NCBI GenBank assembly: GCA_027382625.1
Contig: JAJKFJ010021522.1
Span: forward strand, 62,001 to 126,000
Origin: Tetmemena sp. SeJ-2015
Lineage: Eukaryota; Ciliophora; Spirotrichea; Sporadotrichida; Oxytrichidae
Direction of reading: 5' to 3'
Length of the DNA stretch: 64,000 nucleotides
The position numbers and the translations under genes were made by a program. Under the pieces are notes generated by a model, which saw only the letters and a program-made list of their open reading frames with translations, made no database searches and was not told where the DNA came from. This document shows, in pieces, positions 48,737 through 59,363 of this stretch (the stretch's first letter is position 1; each line of letters begins with the position of its first letter).

Positions 48737-48994
48737 ATGTTTTTGAATGATGTTCCTGAAAATAAAAAAGAGAGACTTTCATTCAATGTTAAAGATTACA
48801 AATTCTACGAGAAGAATCTATCTCAGATATTAATTCCAGAGGAAAATCAGGTAAAGTTTGTGAATAATTTAACACATTATAGGATACCTTTAATTTCTAA
48901 GTTTGCAGCCACAGCAGAGGAAGTCGATATGATAGCGATTAATCTACTAAAGATTATGGCCTCAACTATTTCTAAATAACTTTATGAGTACTGA
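48737..48994 (+). CDS. Small unidentified ORF (85 residues)
   Basis: ATG at 48,737 opens MFLNDVPENKKERLSFNVKD and runs without interruption to TGA at 48,992-48,994 with one TAA Gln codon near the end. The sequence is mixed helix/strand (YEKNLSQILIPEENQVKFVN, EEVDMIAINLLKIMASTIS). It could be a complete small protein or the first macronuclear segment of a larger gene. No family recognised; the balanced codon use favours real coding sequence. Confidence 0.45.
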
Positions 48995-49160
48995 AATAAT
49001 TCCCATTTGAAGAAAAAATTCCTACAAATTTTGGTTTGAATATAAAAAGAATAATAATTTCTTACTACCAGAGCTTTCTTATAAACATATTTTTATGAAT
49101 TAAACAGTAGTTTTTATTTAAAATTATTGAATTTATATAATTCATTAACATAATAAGGAG

Positions 49161-50760
49161 ATGATGAGCACTTTTAAGCATCGAAGTATCAAAGCGTTCC
49201 CAAGGACTCTCCCTAAAAAGAATTTAAAGAGATTAAACTCAGCTCAAACATTCCTTTTGAGGAGATTATCTCAAACTTTGCGGATTCAGAAAATTTGGGA
49301 GACAGATACTACACCTAGGCTTTTCTTAATGGCAGGAAAAAATTTAGAAATCCATTCTCCTAACAAGAAAACGTTTGCTATCATAAGCAATGGGTCTGGA
49401 AGAACGAAAACAGAAATACAAACAAAGATTTCTTCGAAATTATTATGAAGCAAAGAATAAAGGAGGGATTTTATTTCCTAAATAGAGGCTGCAACACAAA
49501 TAAGTTCCTTTTCATTAAAGCCCTACCTGCTTATAAATCTAAAATTTCAAAAAGTGATAAGAATTCTAAGACAAAATTTTAGTCCAGTTTTAAAAAAGAT
49601 TCTCCTTAGCAATAGTCAGGTAAAATTTACTTTCTTTTAAACAAAGACTTATCAATAATTCATAAATGTGAAGAGAATTTGATTGCATAAGATGATGTTC
49701 CAGTTCATGAATATTAGCAGCTAAGAGATAACTTGAATGGACCCGAGGCACCCACTGTTCCCTAGTCAGCCTATGTTTCTATTCTGGGAAGTGGATTCTC
49801 CAATGCCAAAGAGCAGCCAAGAGTTAACGAACAGCAGCTCTCTTCTAGTTTTAAAGCAATTCAATAGCAAAGACTCTCATTGAATAACCAAGGAGAGAGA
49901 TATTAGCAGCAGTCCTTCTAGAATCAAGATAATTGTGTAAGTGACCATCTTAGCAGCCACTTTCAAAACGAGTACTACGATAGCTTTGCCAAAACCCAAA
50001 AACTACCTCTTCTTGAGAAGAGCACTTCTAAAAAGGATCCTGTCTAATTAGGAAGGAATTAATAGGTGATTCAAAATATAGAGTATTATGAGGAGCAGAA
50101 GATAAGTTTTGCTACTTCTGGATAAAAGCAGAATTTTTTAGGCCAATCTGATGACAGACAAGAAACTGAATAGCTCCCCTTACTAAGGATTTAGTTATGG
50201 GCTTAAATAAGAATTTTGATAACTTAGATGATGACTTAGATGAGATTAAATTTGTATATTGAAATTGAAATTAAATGGAATGAATTATAATTTAAACTAT
50301 AGTATTTATGATTTAAATGAGGAAGAAAATATGAAGTTGATTTAGAAGTTGTATCGTAAAGAGGAGGAAAGTGAGGAAGATATAAATGTAGTTGAAAGTG
50401 ATTAAGAAGGGTAGGTGTCTCTGAATGAGAGACAAAAACATCGTGCAATCTTGAAAGAAGCTACAATCAGGCATAAAGATGAGAAATTATTAAATGCCTT
50501 TGACTCATCGGAAGATATGGTAGGAGTGGAAGTAGAGTACAATGAAGCAGAGAGAACAGTTGCTCATACTTCAATTAGGAGGTCAGTCGTCAAGGAAAAG
50601 CTAAATTGGTCATGCTAGTTTGGAAAAGGATACTTAACCAAAGATACAAAAACACTAGATGGCATTTAGAAGCTATCTATCCAACCATTTAAATTACTTC
50701 TCTTTAAATTCATTCTGAAAATAGATTTAAAGTGGGCGATAACCAGATTTAAGAAAAAAT
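49161..50760 (+). CDS. Unidentified Gln-rich protein
   Basis: A long frame from about 49,165 (EHFQASKYQSVPKDSPQKEF) runs to about 50,190. It includes IPFEEIISNFADSENLGDR, FFEIIMKQRIKEGFYFLNRG and a Gln/Ser-rich low-complexity region around 49,590-50,150. A frame change near 50,180-50,280 leads to YDLNEEENMKLIQKLYRKEE, ERQKHRAILKEATIRHKDEK and VGVEVEYNEAERTVAHTSIR, continuing to about 50,750. The break at 50.2 kb contains TGA and probably is an IES. It sits immediately before the scrambled ankyrin segment on the same strand. It could be further segments of that gene, but no shared pointer was found. No family recognised. Confidence 0.45.
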
Positions 50761-50984
50761 TTGTTCTAACTTTTAATTTGATATAGAATCATATTTTGAT
50801 AGATTCCTTTATCTCTAAAGGATCGATAAAAATTAAAATAATTTAAGGAATACTTCACGTAATTCAAATAAGCTTCTTGTAATTCATGTTTGAATTATCT
50901 GTAAGATAAATTTATAGGTATGAAATTCAGATTGCTATGAAGTCATCTTCATTTATTAAAAGAGGTATATAATCTTATTTGTAT

Positions 50985-50996
50985 ATTTGGTAGACA
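50985..50996 (+). other. Scrambled, inverted pointer (right partner)
   Basis: The plus-strand 12-mer ATTTGGTAGACA is identical to the minus strand at 14,365-14,376, with different neighbours on each side. It marks the 5' edge of the 3' ankyrin segment; sequence before it is AT-rich and not in frame. Confidence 0.85.
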
Positions 50997-52416
50997 CAAA
51001 TGGGCTGACACCACTTCATGTAGCTATAAAGAAAAATTAAATAAGAGCCCTGGAATTCGCCTTATAATTCAACAGCAAGAACTAGAGGAACATTTCATTT
51101 CCAGACGTTCCAATTTTAGAAAAAACATCTCTATTTGACTTTAATGTCAGAGGAAAGAAAAAATTTATTAAGATAAATGCTTGAAATATATCCTCAAATC
51201 AATGATTAAAATTTTGGTCTTATTGTATTTCTTATTCTTTCTCTAAACTTAAACTAAATTAAGAAGAAATTTACTCCACTCCATTATGCTATAAGTAAAA
51301 CTAACTTTGAGGCTTTTCTATTTCTTCTTGAATAAAAACTCTGCAATATCTGGTCATTAGATGAGCAGTTAAAGACTCCAAGAGGAGTATCTTTGATAAA
51401 TTCTGCTTTCTACAAAATCCTTTTCAAAATAGAACAGCAATATATCTACAAGAGACTGGATCTAAATTCAAATCGAGATAACTCTAAGAAATCTCAGTTC
51501 AATTAGATTGGAGAGGGACTAGGAAGCTTAACAGTATAAAATAAATATAGCCATAGAAAAGGAAGTTTCAATTTTAATATTCCTCCTTCTTATATAAACT
51601 TAGATATTTTTGGCATCTTTTATTTTCTCCGTCTAAAGATGTAAATGGCCTTCATAGACACTAAAATTAGTCTTTACGGCAGTAACATTAGTCTCTGGAC
51701 TTGCATAAGAGATCAATCACAGATTTAGCCTGCCACACTTAACACCATCATCAAGAAAACTCATTCTCTCAAAATGAAATTATTCATTAGAACTTATCTC
51801 TAAGAAGCATAAGGAAATCTTAAGCCAATCCTAAGTAAGGAGGAAAATTAATATAAAGTTATTCGAAAACCCTCACAAACCAAGAAGGCAGCGAAGAGGC
51901 GAAAAAGAGCTACAGCAAGTTGCTCATCCTCAAAAAGTAGAATTTAAATACCCAAAACTCTTAAATTGCGCAGTATCAAAACTACTTGCTAGAGACCTAA
52001 AGAAAGCAAAGGCAGAGGATTCAGATGCAAGAGGAACTTAAGATTTCATAAGATCAGCAAAATAAACCTGATCACAACAGTATGTGTTTCTTATCTTCTT
52101 ATTAGATGATCAGGGTGCAAATGTGGTAAATAACATTTTCATTTCAAACCTCAACATAAACGTAAATTTGAACATCAACATCAGCATACCTCCATCACCA
52201 CTCAGCACCAAGGGCAACGGAAGTAGACTGGAAAGCGTGCAATCTTAAGAGGAGTTTAAAAAGAGCAAGAATTTTCCAAATAAATAGCTCAGAAGTCAAA
52301 TTATTTTTTACTCTAATAGTTAGGAATTAAGCACCCCTAACGGGCATATAATACTTAATCGATTTAAAGTAATTCACAGGCGTAACTCCTTGATCAGTTG
52401 TGCCACGTCACCGTGA
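50985..52416 (+). CDS. Ankyrin-repeat protein, 3' portion of the scrambled gene
   Basis: The segment opens in mid-repeat directly after the 12-nt pointer: TNGLTPLHVAIKKNQ, then RALEFALQFNSKNQRNI. After an IES at 51,161 the next repeat reads VRGKKKFTPLHYAISKTNFE. A long region follows with few repeats (FIDTKISLYGSNISLWTCIR, KMKLFIRTYLQEAQG) and basic, then Gln-rich segments. A 26-nt intron (GTATGT to TTAG, about 52,081-52,106) precedes NIFISNLNINVNLNINIS. One frame ends at TGA 52,414-52,416; an alternative frame continues to a TGA near 52,821 (YYEDPMNVNNQSMRNEDLSV), so the true 3' end is uncertain. The LRR and first ankyrin repeats of this gene are encoded on the minus strand at 14,365-16,166. 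Confidence 0.75.
51161..51266. other. IES in ankyrin gene, pointer AAATTTA
   Basis: AAATTTA at 51,161-51,167 and 51,267-51,273 flanks 106 nt containing TGA. Excision joins DFNVRGKKKF to TPLHYAISKTNFEAF, restoring an ankyrin repeat. Confidence 0.85.
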
Positions 52417-53244
52417 AAGCCCACCGTCAAAGTCAAACTATAAAACAGCATAGTCATCAAATTCGGGATAATCAAAGTCCTTCGTAATTAGTTCCCAGTG
52501 CTCTGTAATATTATGAGGATCCTATGAATGTTAACAATTAAAGCATGAGGAACGAGGACTTATCAGTAATTGATGATGAAATGCCCATTAAAAATCAAAT
52601 CAACAAAAACTTACTCTACTTATAATTTAACTTGAAGCCTGATTAGATCCAAGGAATCTTAAATTAGATAGAGCCTCAAATATATAAGAATCTAAAAGAA
52701 AACTTAGTGCAGTAAAATGTATCAGCAAAGAACTCTTAAAATAATATCTTCATTTAAAGTTGGAATCTTAATATCATTCAAATTTGTCTTTAAAATAAAA
52801 AAGGAAATAATTTACACATATGAAAGAAATACTTTCCAAACTCTATTAAATCTCTCGATGTTTGTCGAAAAAATAAATTTTTAATATATTAAAAACGAAG
52901 TTCCTGAAAAATTAGAGTGACCTTATATCTAAATATAATTATTCAATAATTAAAATTCAGGGTTAAATCCTCAAAAACCACACCACCTTCCTAGTCATCT
53001 TGAAATAAAATTATTGCATTTAAGATTAATTTTTTTGCTCTATAGCATCTTTCATTTAAAAAGGCCTCATTAAATATTTATAGATCTTGATGATAAATTG
53101 GAAATTATTAAAAAATTTTTCCCTTTGATAAATTTTTAATTTTTTTATTTTCCTTTTCTTATTTAAATTTTAACCCCAAAATTTTTTGGCCCTTAAAAAA
53201 TTTAAATTTAAAAAACATACCTTTACAGCCTAATAAAAAATCAT

Positions 53245-53987
53245 ATGAATATGATCAAATCCTTCATTTTATTGATTTTTGGAATAATGCAAGAGGAACA
53301 TATAAACTTTTGCAACAACAATTGTGATATCCCTGAGCCAACTTATAAGAATGTTCCCCACCCTCCTTCTATTCAAAGTTCTGCTAGGGATTTCGGCTAA
53401 ACTTAAATCCTACAGGGAGGTGGCTAGTTCTCTTTAAAGAATTTGGTAGTAAACTAAAAGTCCATTCAAGATAGGAACTCCTTCGTATCCTCAAACTTTA
53501 ATGCCAGCTAGACTGTCAAATTTGGCTTTCCTAATTAAGTAGACCAGAAGCTCAGGTAAAACTGCTTTTTCCAAGACTACCTATCCCTTACAAACTAAAA
53601 AGAAAAGACTTCCTCTAAAATACTTGCAACTATATTTAAAATACAAATAATACTTGTGCTATATCGCTTGGTGGGTCTAGTCAAAATTTCCACAGATGAA
53701 AACTAAATAGCTCAGATTGCAGTCATTCTCAAAAGCGTGATTATTTTAAATTTATCATGATAGGGTAGCTAACTAAATATAATCCACTTAGGGGAGATAT
53801 GATATATCTGATTTCTTAATTGAGTCTGTTTGAGGAAACTATGTTCCAGACATACGAGGATCTCTGCACAGATACTTTCATCTCTCTGAATATGTCTTCT
53901 TCTCAAGAGAAGGAACTCCTTTCTAAATATTATTATAATATGAGCTACTTGCTGGGCTAGAGATCAATCTCATACACCAGAAGATGA
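53245..53987 (+). CDS. Unidentified small protein
   Basis: ATG at 53,245 begins MNMIKSFILLIFGIMQEEHI, a hydrophobic start that could be a signal peptide or anchor. PEPTYKNVPHPPSIQSSARD, a Gly/Gln-rich stretch and VSSNFNASQTVKFGFPNQ follow. After an interruption around 53,620-53,755 the frame resumes as GQLTKYNPLRGDMIYLISQL, EETMFQTYEDLCTDTFISLN and SQEKELLSKYYYNMSYLLGQ to TGA at 53,985-53,987. The break is probably an IES. Family unknown. Confidence 0.45.
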
Positions 53988-54167
53988 AACAAAAATATCC
54001 ACAAATATCTTCCAAGCTCAATTAGTATTCAAAATTTATGGTTTGAATTAGCAAAAGTAAATTTTTCTAAATGCAAAAAAATTTAAAAAAATAATAAAAA
54101 CTTTTATAAAAGTTTTTTAATTAGATAATTTAATTTAAAAAATTTAAAGGGGAAATTTAAAGGGGCC

Positions 54168-54680
54168 CCCCGGGTTTAAAAAAAAGATTGGCCCCTGACG
54201 TCAAAGATATTGCTTTTGACCCCACTTTTCTTTACGCACCCCAAACCCCCCCCCCCAAACCGAATAGGGGTTTTTTAAACACGTGGCCCCCCCCGCCACC
54301 TCACACTCTGAGCAGAAGCCCCCGGCCCCCCTGCAGACCATCCAAAAAAAACCCAAAAAAGGGGAAAAAAAAAAACCGGTTTGCTTTGGACCCGGGGGCA
54401 ATCGCTGCCCCTAGGTCTGGCTTTGCTGTCCACTGCATGACTGAGTGTTTGCCCCAAATTTACCCTCCCTCCACGCCTAAAAAGGGTTAGGAGGGTGGGG
54501 GAACCCCTCACCTTTGATTATCTCTTTCCCTGAGCAGTCACCACCTTTCCCCCGGGCTTCGGCTGCCATTATCCCTTGCCTCTTTTAAGCACTCACCCAC
54601 CAGCCAACGGATTACCAAACCAGAAAGCCTTCAGGGAAAGGGCGACCGGTGCTTAGTGCCGGTCGTGTGCGTCCTGAATT
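54168..54680. repeat. GC-rich island
   Basis: About 500 nt of markedly GC-rich sequence with C, G and A runs in a strongly AT-rich region. Edges are abrupt: AT-rich before 54,160 and after 54,680. Open frames seen here on both strands are composition artefacts without Gln-TAA/TAG usage. Near the right edge is a perfect 6-bp hairpin, GACCGG at 54,644-54,649 and CCGGTC at 54,659-54,664. Origin unknown: a germline repeat, foreign DNA or an assembly artefact. Confidence 0.6.
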
Positions 54681-54819
54681 TTAACTTTCTAATTTAATAA
54701 TTTTAATTAGATAATAACGAGATCATTCTAATCTTAATTCGGTAATCAAATTCGTAGTTAATTATAAATTTGAGAGATATCTGCAAAAGAAAAAGAAGCG
54801 AATAGCTTCATAAAACCCA

Positions 54820-55352
54820 ATGCAAACAATCCCTATAGGGAATATAAGCAAGATAGATAAACTAAATGAAGAGAATGTAGAGAACACTTAGAGAACTGAT
54901 AATGATCACTTGAGAATAAACAATGAAGGCAGAAATGCAATGAAAGCTAATTATCAAAGCGTTCCTAGCAAGCCAGCTGCCAAATAACCAATGCCTAAGT
55001 TATCTATGAATTAAAAGGGAAAAAAGCTAGTTCTCAACTTAGATGAAAACAAAAAGACAGAAAGAATCTCTTATTTCATAAAGATTTTTTAATCATTTAT
55101 GATGATCAACCTCTTGCAACTGAAAGAATATTTGCTTCCAACTTTATCTATTTTAACCTATAAAGCTTAGATGTAAGAAACAGCAGAGACTTGCAAGCAA
55201 GCGCAATGCTTTCTCCATCAATCAGAGAGAAGAGAACCACTTAAAAGATAAATGCATTTGCCTCCGTAAGGAATAGTCAATAATTAGAACAAAAGCTTCC
55301 GAGACCACATATTGAAGTCTTAGAAATAATCTATAAAATATATTTAATTTGA
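54820..55352 (+). CDS. Unidentified small protein
   Basis: ATG at 54,820 starts MQTIPIGNISKIDKLNEENV and continues through a hydrophilic region to KLSMNQKGKKLVLNLDENKK. After AT-rich, hydrophobic sequence (about 55,070-55,160, possibly an IES) a better frame resumes: VRNSRDLQASAMLSPSIREK, then LEQKLPRPHIEVLEIIYKIY, ending TGA at 55,350-55,352. The two parts are joined by inference. No family recognised. Confidence 0.4.
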
Positions 55353-55359
55353 AAGAGCA

Positions 55360-56310
55360 GTGAAAATATAATCACACTTATTCGCGTTAATCTTCCTGAC
55401 TCAAGATTTGATTTTCTCCATTATTGTTTTAATGAATGCCTTGAACTTGCAATTTCAAAGATTACTTATTAAAATTTGTAGTAAACTTTCGATATTGAAA
55501 AACTCTAACATTGTTAAAGAAGACCATTTTTAAACTCATTTAATCATTTGAGATTTTAAACTTCCACTAGTCCTCCCTATTAAAATCTGATTATATTAGT
55601 TAGGATAAACTGTCGAGTTGTTCATCAGGCATTAACCTAAATTCTTTGTATATCTAAACCAAAAGAAATCTTATAGTTTAGCAAAAATGATTTTCCTCAT
55701 TTTAATTTTAACTCTCGAAATAATTCCTTATTCTCATATATTTGGTCAAAATAATGTCAGTTTTTTAATTAGAAATTCTTAGAAATTGTCTATATAACCA
55801 GGGCCTGGTTTAAACTCTATAATTATAAATCAAATTTACTCTAAAATTAAATCACCAAAATAAAAATTAAACTAATTAAATTAATCCAATTCAAGTTGAT
55901 TTACATCATAAAAGTTCATAGATATTGAAGCTAATTTATATATTTGTTATATTAAAATTATTTATAAATAAAGCTAAGTCAATTAAAAAGAAGTATTTTA
56001 TATTACAAGATTTAACATATTTTAGCCAATTTCATTAAAAATATATGACGCCTATTGACAAAATAAATTATTCTTAAACAGCTGCAAAGTCAGGGTGGAA
56101 TAAGCTTTAACTTTGCTTTATTTAAACCTTCTTACTTAATTATTTATATCTTGTCTAAATTTAAATTGTATTTTATCCTTATTAAGAAGAGAATAAAAAC
56201 ACAATTTTATTCTCATATAATGTTAAGAAAGTTTAAAAGTAATTGTATCATAAAAAGTCTTCTCTAAAAATAAACATATGTATTTAATTTTAAAATAAAT
56301 TAAGAGAACA
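55360..56310. other. AT-rich non-coding stretch
   Basis: About 950 nt without a convincing frame on either strand. It separates the small gene from the aldo-keto reductase and probably combines flanking sequence and intergenic germline DNA. Confidence 0.4.
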
Positions 56311-56315
56311 AGCAG

Positions 56316-58633
56316 ATGGTTAGCAGCAGCGGAAGCGAAGATCTGAAATCTTTAATGGAATACAGATATTTAGGAGGCACTGGTCTCAAAGTATCTGTTA
56401 TTGGCTTTGGCAATATGATCGTAGACTATAATTATTTATTTAATGGAAATCCCTAAAAGACCACCAACGAAATCGTCAAGAAATGTCTTGACTACGGAAT
56501 TATAGATCATTAATTCACTTAATAAGTATCAAAATAAAATCAATATTTAAAAGCAATTACTTCTTTTAAAACGCTATACTTAATACTTTTCTATCGACAG
56601 CTCGAATTAAATTAACCAAATTTATGTGTATAATATAAAATATATTTAAAAGGCTAAAAATTAATTAATTTATATTAAAAATAAATGCGAATATAGATAA
56701 ATTTTCCATTATAAAGTTTATTCCTTTTATAAAAAACATTTTCTAAGCAAAATATCAATATTATTTTCATCTGAACTATTAGATAGGACTTCAAATTTAA
56801 AGAAATTAAAAAAATAATGTTATAGTCTCTTCAATAGTTCAGATATAATTTTCTTTAACTATTTTGACACTGCTGAGTTTTATGACGATGGAAAGGCTGA
56901 AATATATCTTGGTCAAGCTCTTAAAGACCTTAAAGTGAAAAGAGAAGATGTAGTTATCTCTACCAAAATTTTCTTTGGAACTGGAAAAATATTCAACGAG
57001 ATAACTCCTCCTCCCACAGTGATGGGCCTTTCTAGAAAACATGTCATTGAAGGTACTTTGAGATCGCTAAGAAAACTCCAAACTGATAAATAAGTAATTT
57101 AATTGATTACGTTGACATAATTTACGGCTCAAGATTGGACACAGGGACTCCTCTCGAGGAGATTTGCAGAGCTTTTTCATGGCTAGTAGATAAGGGTCAC
57201 GCACTATACTGGGGTATTTCGGGGGGGTGGCCTGTCAAAGCAAACTTTGGGAAGCCTTTAAAAAATCTGTCATGGGGGCAAAATCTTAAATGATGATGTT
57301 TGGAAAGGGATGAATAATTTTGAGCAGGGAAAAAGAAAAATGCAAGGTTTCCAAAACCCCCTTTAAGGGAGTTAGATTTAAATTAAACAACTCAAGCATT
57401 TTTTAAATAGGACCCCAGAGGAAAAAATTAAGATTAGAAAATTAGGGGATTTAAATTTTGCCCTATGGGGGGGTTTGACTTTTTTAATCCCCCTACCTGC
57501 CCCCCTAAATAAATATGGGGGCTAAATTGGGGTCCTCCCTTCGAATAAATCACCGGATTTCTTGCCCGTACTGACCATGCCGGGGGGCCAAAAAAGCCGA
57601 TGGGCCGCAAGGGAACCTGGGCGTTGCCACTAAAACTGCACAGGGAAATTGGCCCGGGAAATTCCCTCCCGTTCAAACCCCTTCCCAAACGAGGGGGTGA
57701 GCTTGCCGGCACTGGGGGGCCAAATCCCTGGGGGCTCATTGGACGGGTAAAAGAGAGCGTGCACTCTGCCTCCGGGGGTCTGTTTCCCAAGGGTGCCTCA
57801 AAAGGTAGTCATAGGGGGGCCGCTGCCCAGTTTCTAGTCATCCTAAATATCGTCAATCTTAGTGCCTGTTTTCCCCGTGTCTGCTGCAACCACTCTTTTT
57901 TTATTTCCCTTTTTTTTCCGAGTCAGCTCCCTCGGCAACTCCATCTTCCTCCGGAAGTCCTATTTAATAATTGAGCAAAATCTGAATGTACCTGTTACTG
58001 AGCAAGCACAGTACAGTATGCTCTGCAGAGAGAGATTTGAAAAGGAGTACAGACAGCTCTACGAGAAATTCAGATTTGGAACTACAGTCTGGTCTCCACT
58101 TGCATCTGGACTGCTTTTATTTATTATTAGACTACTTACTGGAAGATAAACTTGGAACCATTTAGGCAGTTCTTAATATATTTTTATGACGTTTTACAAC
58201 GATGGAAACATGCCAGCAGATAGCAGATTCACAAGCAACCCTCACTTCGGGCACTTCGTTCTTGGAAGATTCTTCAACCCTTCAATAAAAGCAAAGAATG
58301 TCAAGATTCTTCAGGACTTGGCTGCATTGGCTCAAGAGTTTGGTGTGACGCAGACTTAACTTGCTTTAAATTATATTTACTTTCTTGCGTTGGCTTGGGC
58401 ACTAGCAAGCAAAGATGTTTCTACACTCATTCTATAATATTTTAATCCTCGGATTTTCAAAGTTAAAGTACATCGATGAAAACTTGGAATCTCTCAGACT
58501 CTATAAACGGTGGAATAAAGACTTAGAGTAGAGATGTGAAGAGATTCTACAGAACACGCCTACAACAGACTTCAACTTCATTTTGGGTAGACCAGAGCCT
58601 TCTAGAAGAAGCATTGCTGCCAAGTACGACTGA
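56316..58633 (+). CDS. Aldo-keto reductase / K+ channel beta-subunit-like oxidoreductase
   Basis: ATG at 56,316 ([20 protein letters not shown]) leads into [15 protein letters not shown]. After IES removal come [20 protein letters not shown] with the catalytic Asp and Tyr, [12 protein letters not shown] with the catalytic Lys, and [19 protein letters not shown]. The later part reads [59 protein letters not shown] and [12 protein letters not shown], to TGA at 58,631-58,633. This is the AKR/Kv-beta pattern: a TIM barrel using NADPH. IESs at 56,500, 57,084, 58,147, 58,360 and 58,432 excise exactly. Between 57,215 and 57,965 the gene is interrupted by damaged sequence and a dispersed repeat; the catalytic His region and first NADPH loop are affected. 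Whether it is a channel subunit or a soluble reductase is unresolved. Confidence 0.9.
56500..56854. other. IES in aldo-keto reductase, pointer TTA
   Basis: TTA at 56,500-56,502 and 56,855-56,857 flanks 355 AT-rich nt. Excision joins VKKCLDYGI to [12 protein letters not shown], the conserved active-site motif. Confidence 0.85.
57084..57103. other. 20-nt IES, pointer TGAT
   Basis: TGAT at 57,084-57,087 and 57,104-57,107. Excision joins SLRKLQTD to [11 protein letters not shown] in frame. Confidence 0.85.
57215..57965. repeat. Dispersed repeat and GC-rich insert in the aldo-keto reductase gene
   Basis: From 57,369 to about 57,600 the sequence matches the repeat at 29,041-29,270 but with swollen homopolymers. 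From about 57,580 to 57,840 it is GC-rich and non-coding. Coding sequence resumes at about 57,970. The bases just before the insert (57,215-57,300) are recognisable AKR coding sequence with homopolymer errors. It is probably one long IES containing a repeat. Confidence 0.65.
58147..58194. other. IES, pointer TA
   Basis: TA at 58,147-58,148 and 58,195-58,196 flanks 48 nt. Excision joins ASGLLTGR to [13 protein letters not shown] 2-nt pointer leaves the edge slightly ambiguous. Confidence 0.75.
58360..58383. other. IES, pointer CTTGC
   Basis: CTTGC at 58,360-58,364 and 58,384-58,388 flanks 24 nt. Excision joins FGVTQTQLA to [10 protein letters not shown]. Confidence 0.85.
58432..58447. other. 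16-nt IES, pointer CT
   Basis: CT at 58,432-58,433 and 58,448-58,449. Excision joins DVSTLIL to [14 protein letters not shown], the conserved C-terminal NADPH-site motif. Confidence 0.7.
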
Positions 58634-58639
58634 AATCTG

Positions 58640-59360
58640 TATCACATATTTAAAGACTTTCTTATTTTAAAAACTTAGAAATTCATAATTCTACATTATC
58701 ATTTATCAAAATCTTAATTTAAACAACCCTAATCTTCAGAAGTAATGTGAAAATGAGGGTAATTCATCAAAAATAAAATGCATAAATATTAAATACATTC
58801 CACGATAAATTTTGCAAATCGGCAGATATTGCAATACAATTTTATTAATAGAAAAAAATTTCAATAAAAGTTTATTTCTTGAAATAGCAGAGACGAGAAT
58901 CACTTCAGTAATCTAAAGCTATTTACTCGACCTGATATTCTTTGTTCTTTAAACTAAAATATATATAGTTTTAGATTTTAAAATGAAAATTTAAATTAAT
59001 TGTTTTATAAAGTCTTTTATATATATAGAGAGTACATATCTTTTAGAAACTCTTCGACTGAAATTATTCCTCCTATTTTATATTATTTTATTACTTTTTA
59101 GATACTTCATACAACTTAATTCCGGCAAAAAAATATATTAAGCAGATTTGAATCAATGCTACTGGTAAAGATTAACTAAAAATATACATTGGAACTTATA
59201 AATCATTAATTCAAAGTGCGAAAACGACTAACTTTAAAAAATAAGATAGAAAAATCAATCGTCCTATTTAATATTTAAGTTCAATATCTTTGAATCATAA
59301 ATTTGGCTAGAGTTATAAAAACCAAAAAACTTACAAAAATATCTATTAAGTTTTCTATCT
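58640..59360. other. AT-rich non-coding spacer
   Basis: No coding pattern on either strand. It contains simple AT tracts, for example TATATATAG near 59,020. It separates the aldo-keto reductase from the dehydrogenase pair. Confidence 0.4.
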
Positions 59361-59363
59361 AAA

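Noticed and set aside
54188..54511. Overlapping Pro/Gly/Cys-rich ORFs on both strands
   Set aside because: They occur only because the GC-rich island lacks stops. There is no domain, no reassigned Gln codons and homopolymer tracts dominate.
57434..57974. 118- and 124-codon ORFs on opposite strands
   Set aside because: They lie in a dispersed repeat and GC-rich insert inside the aldo-keto reductase; composition artefacts.
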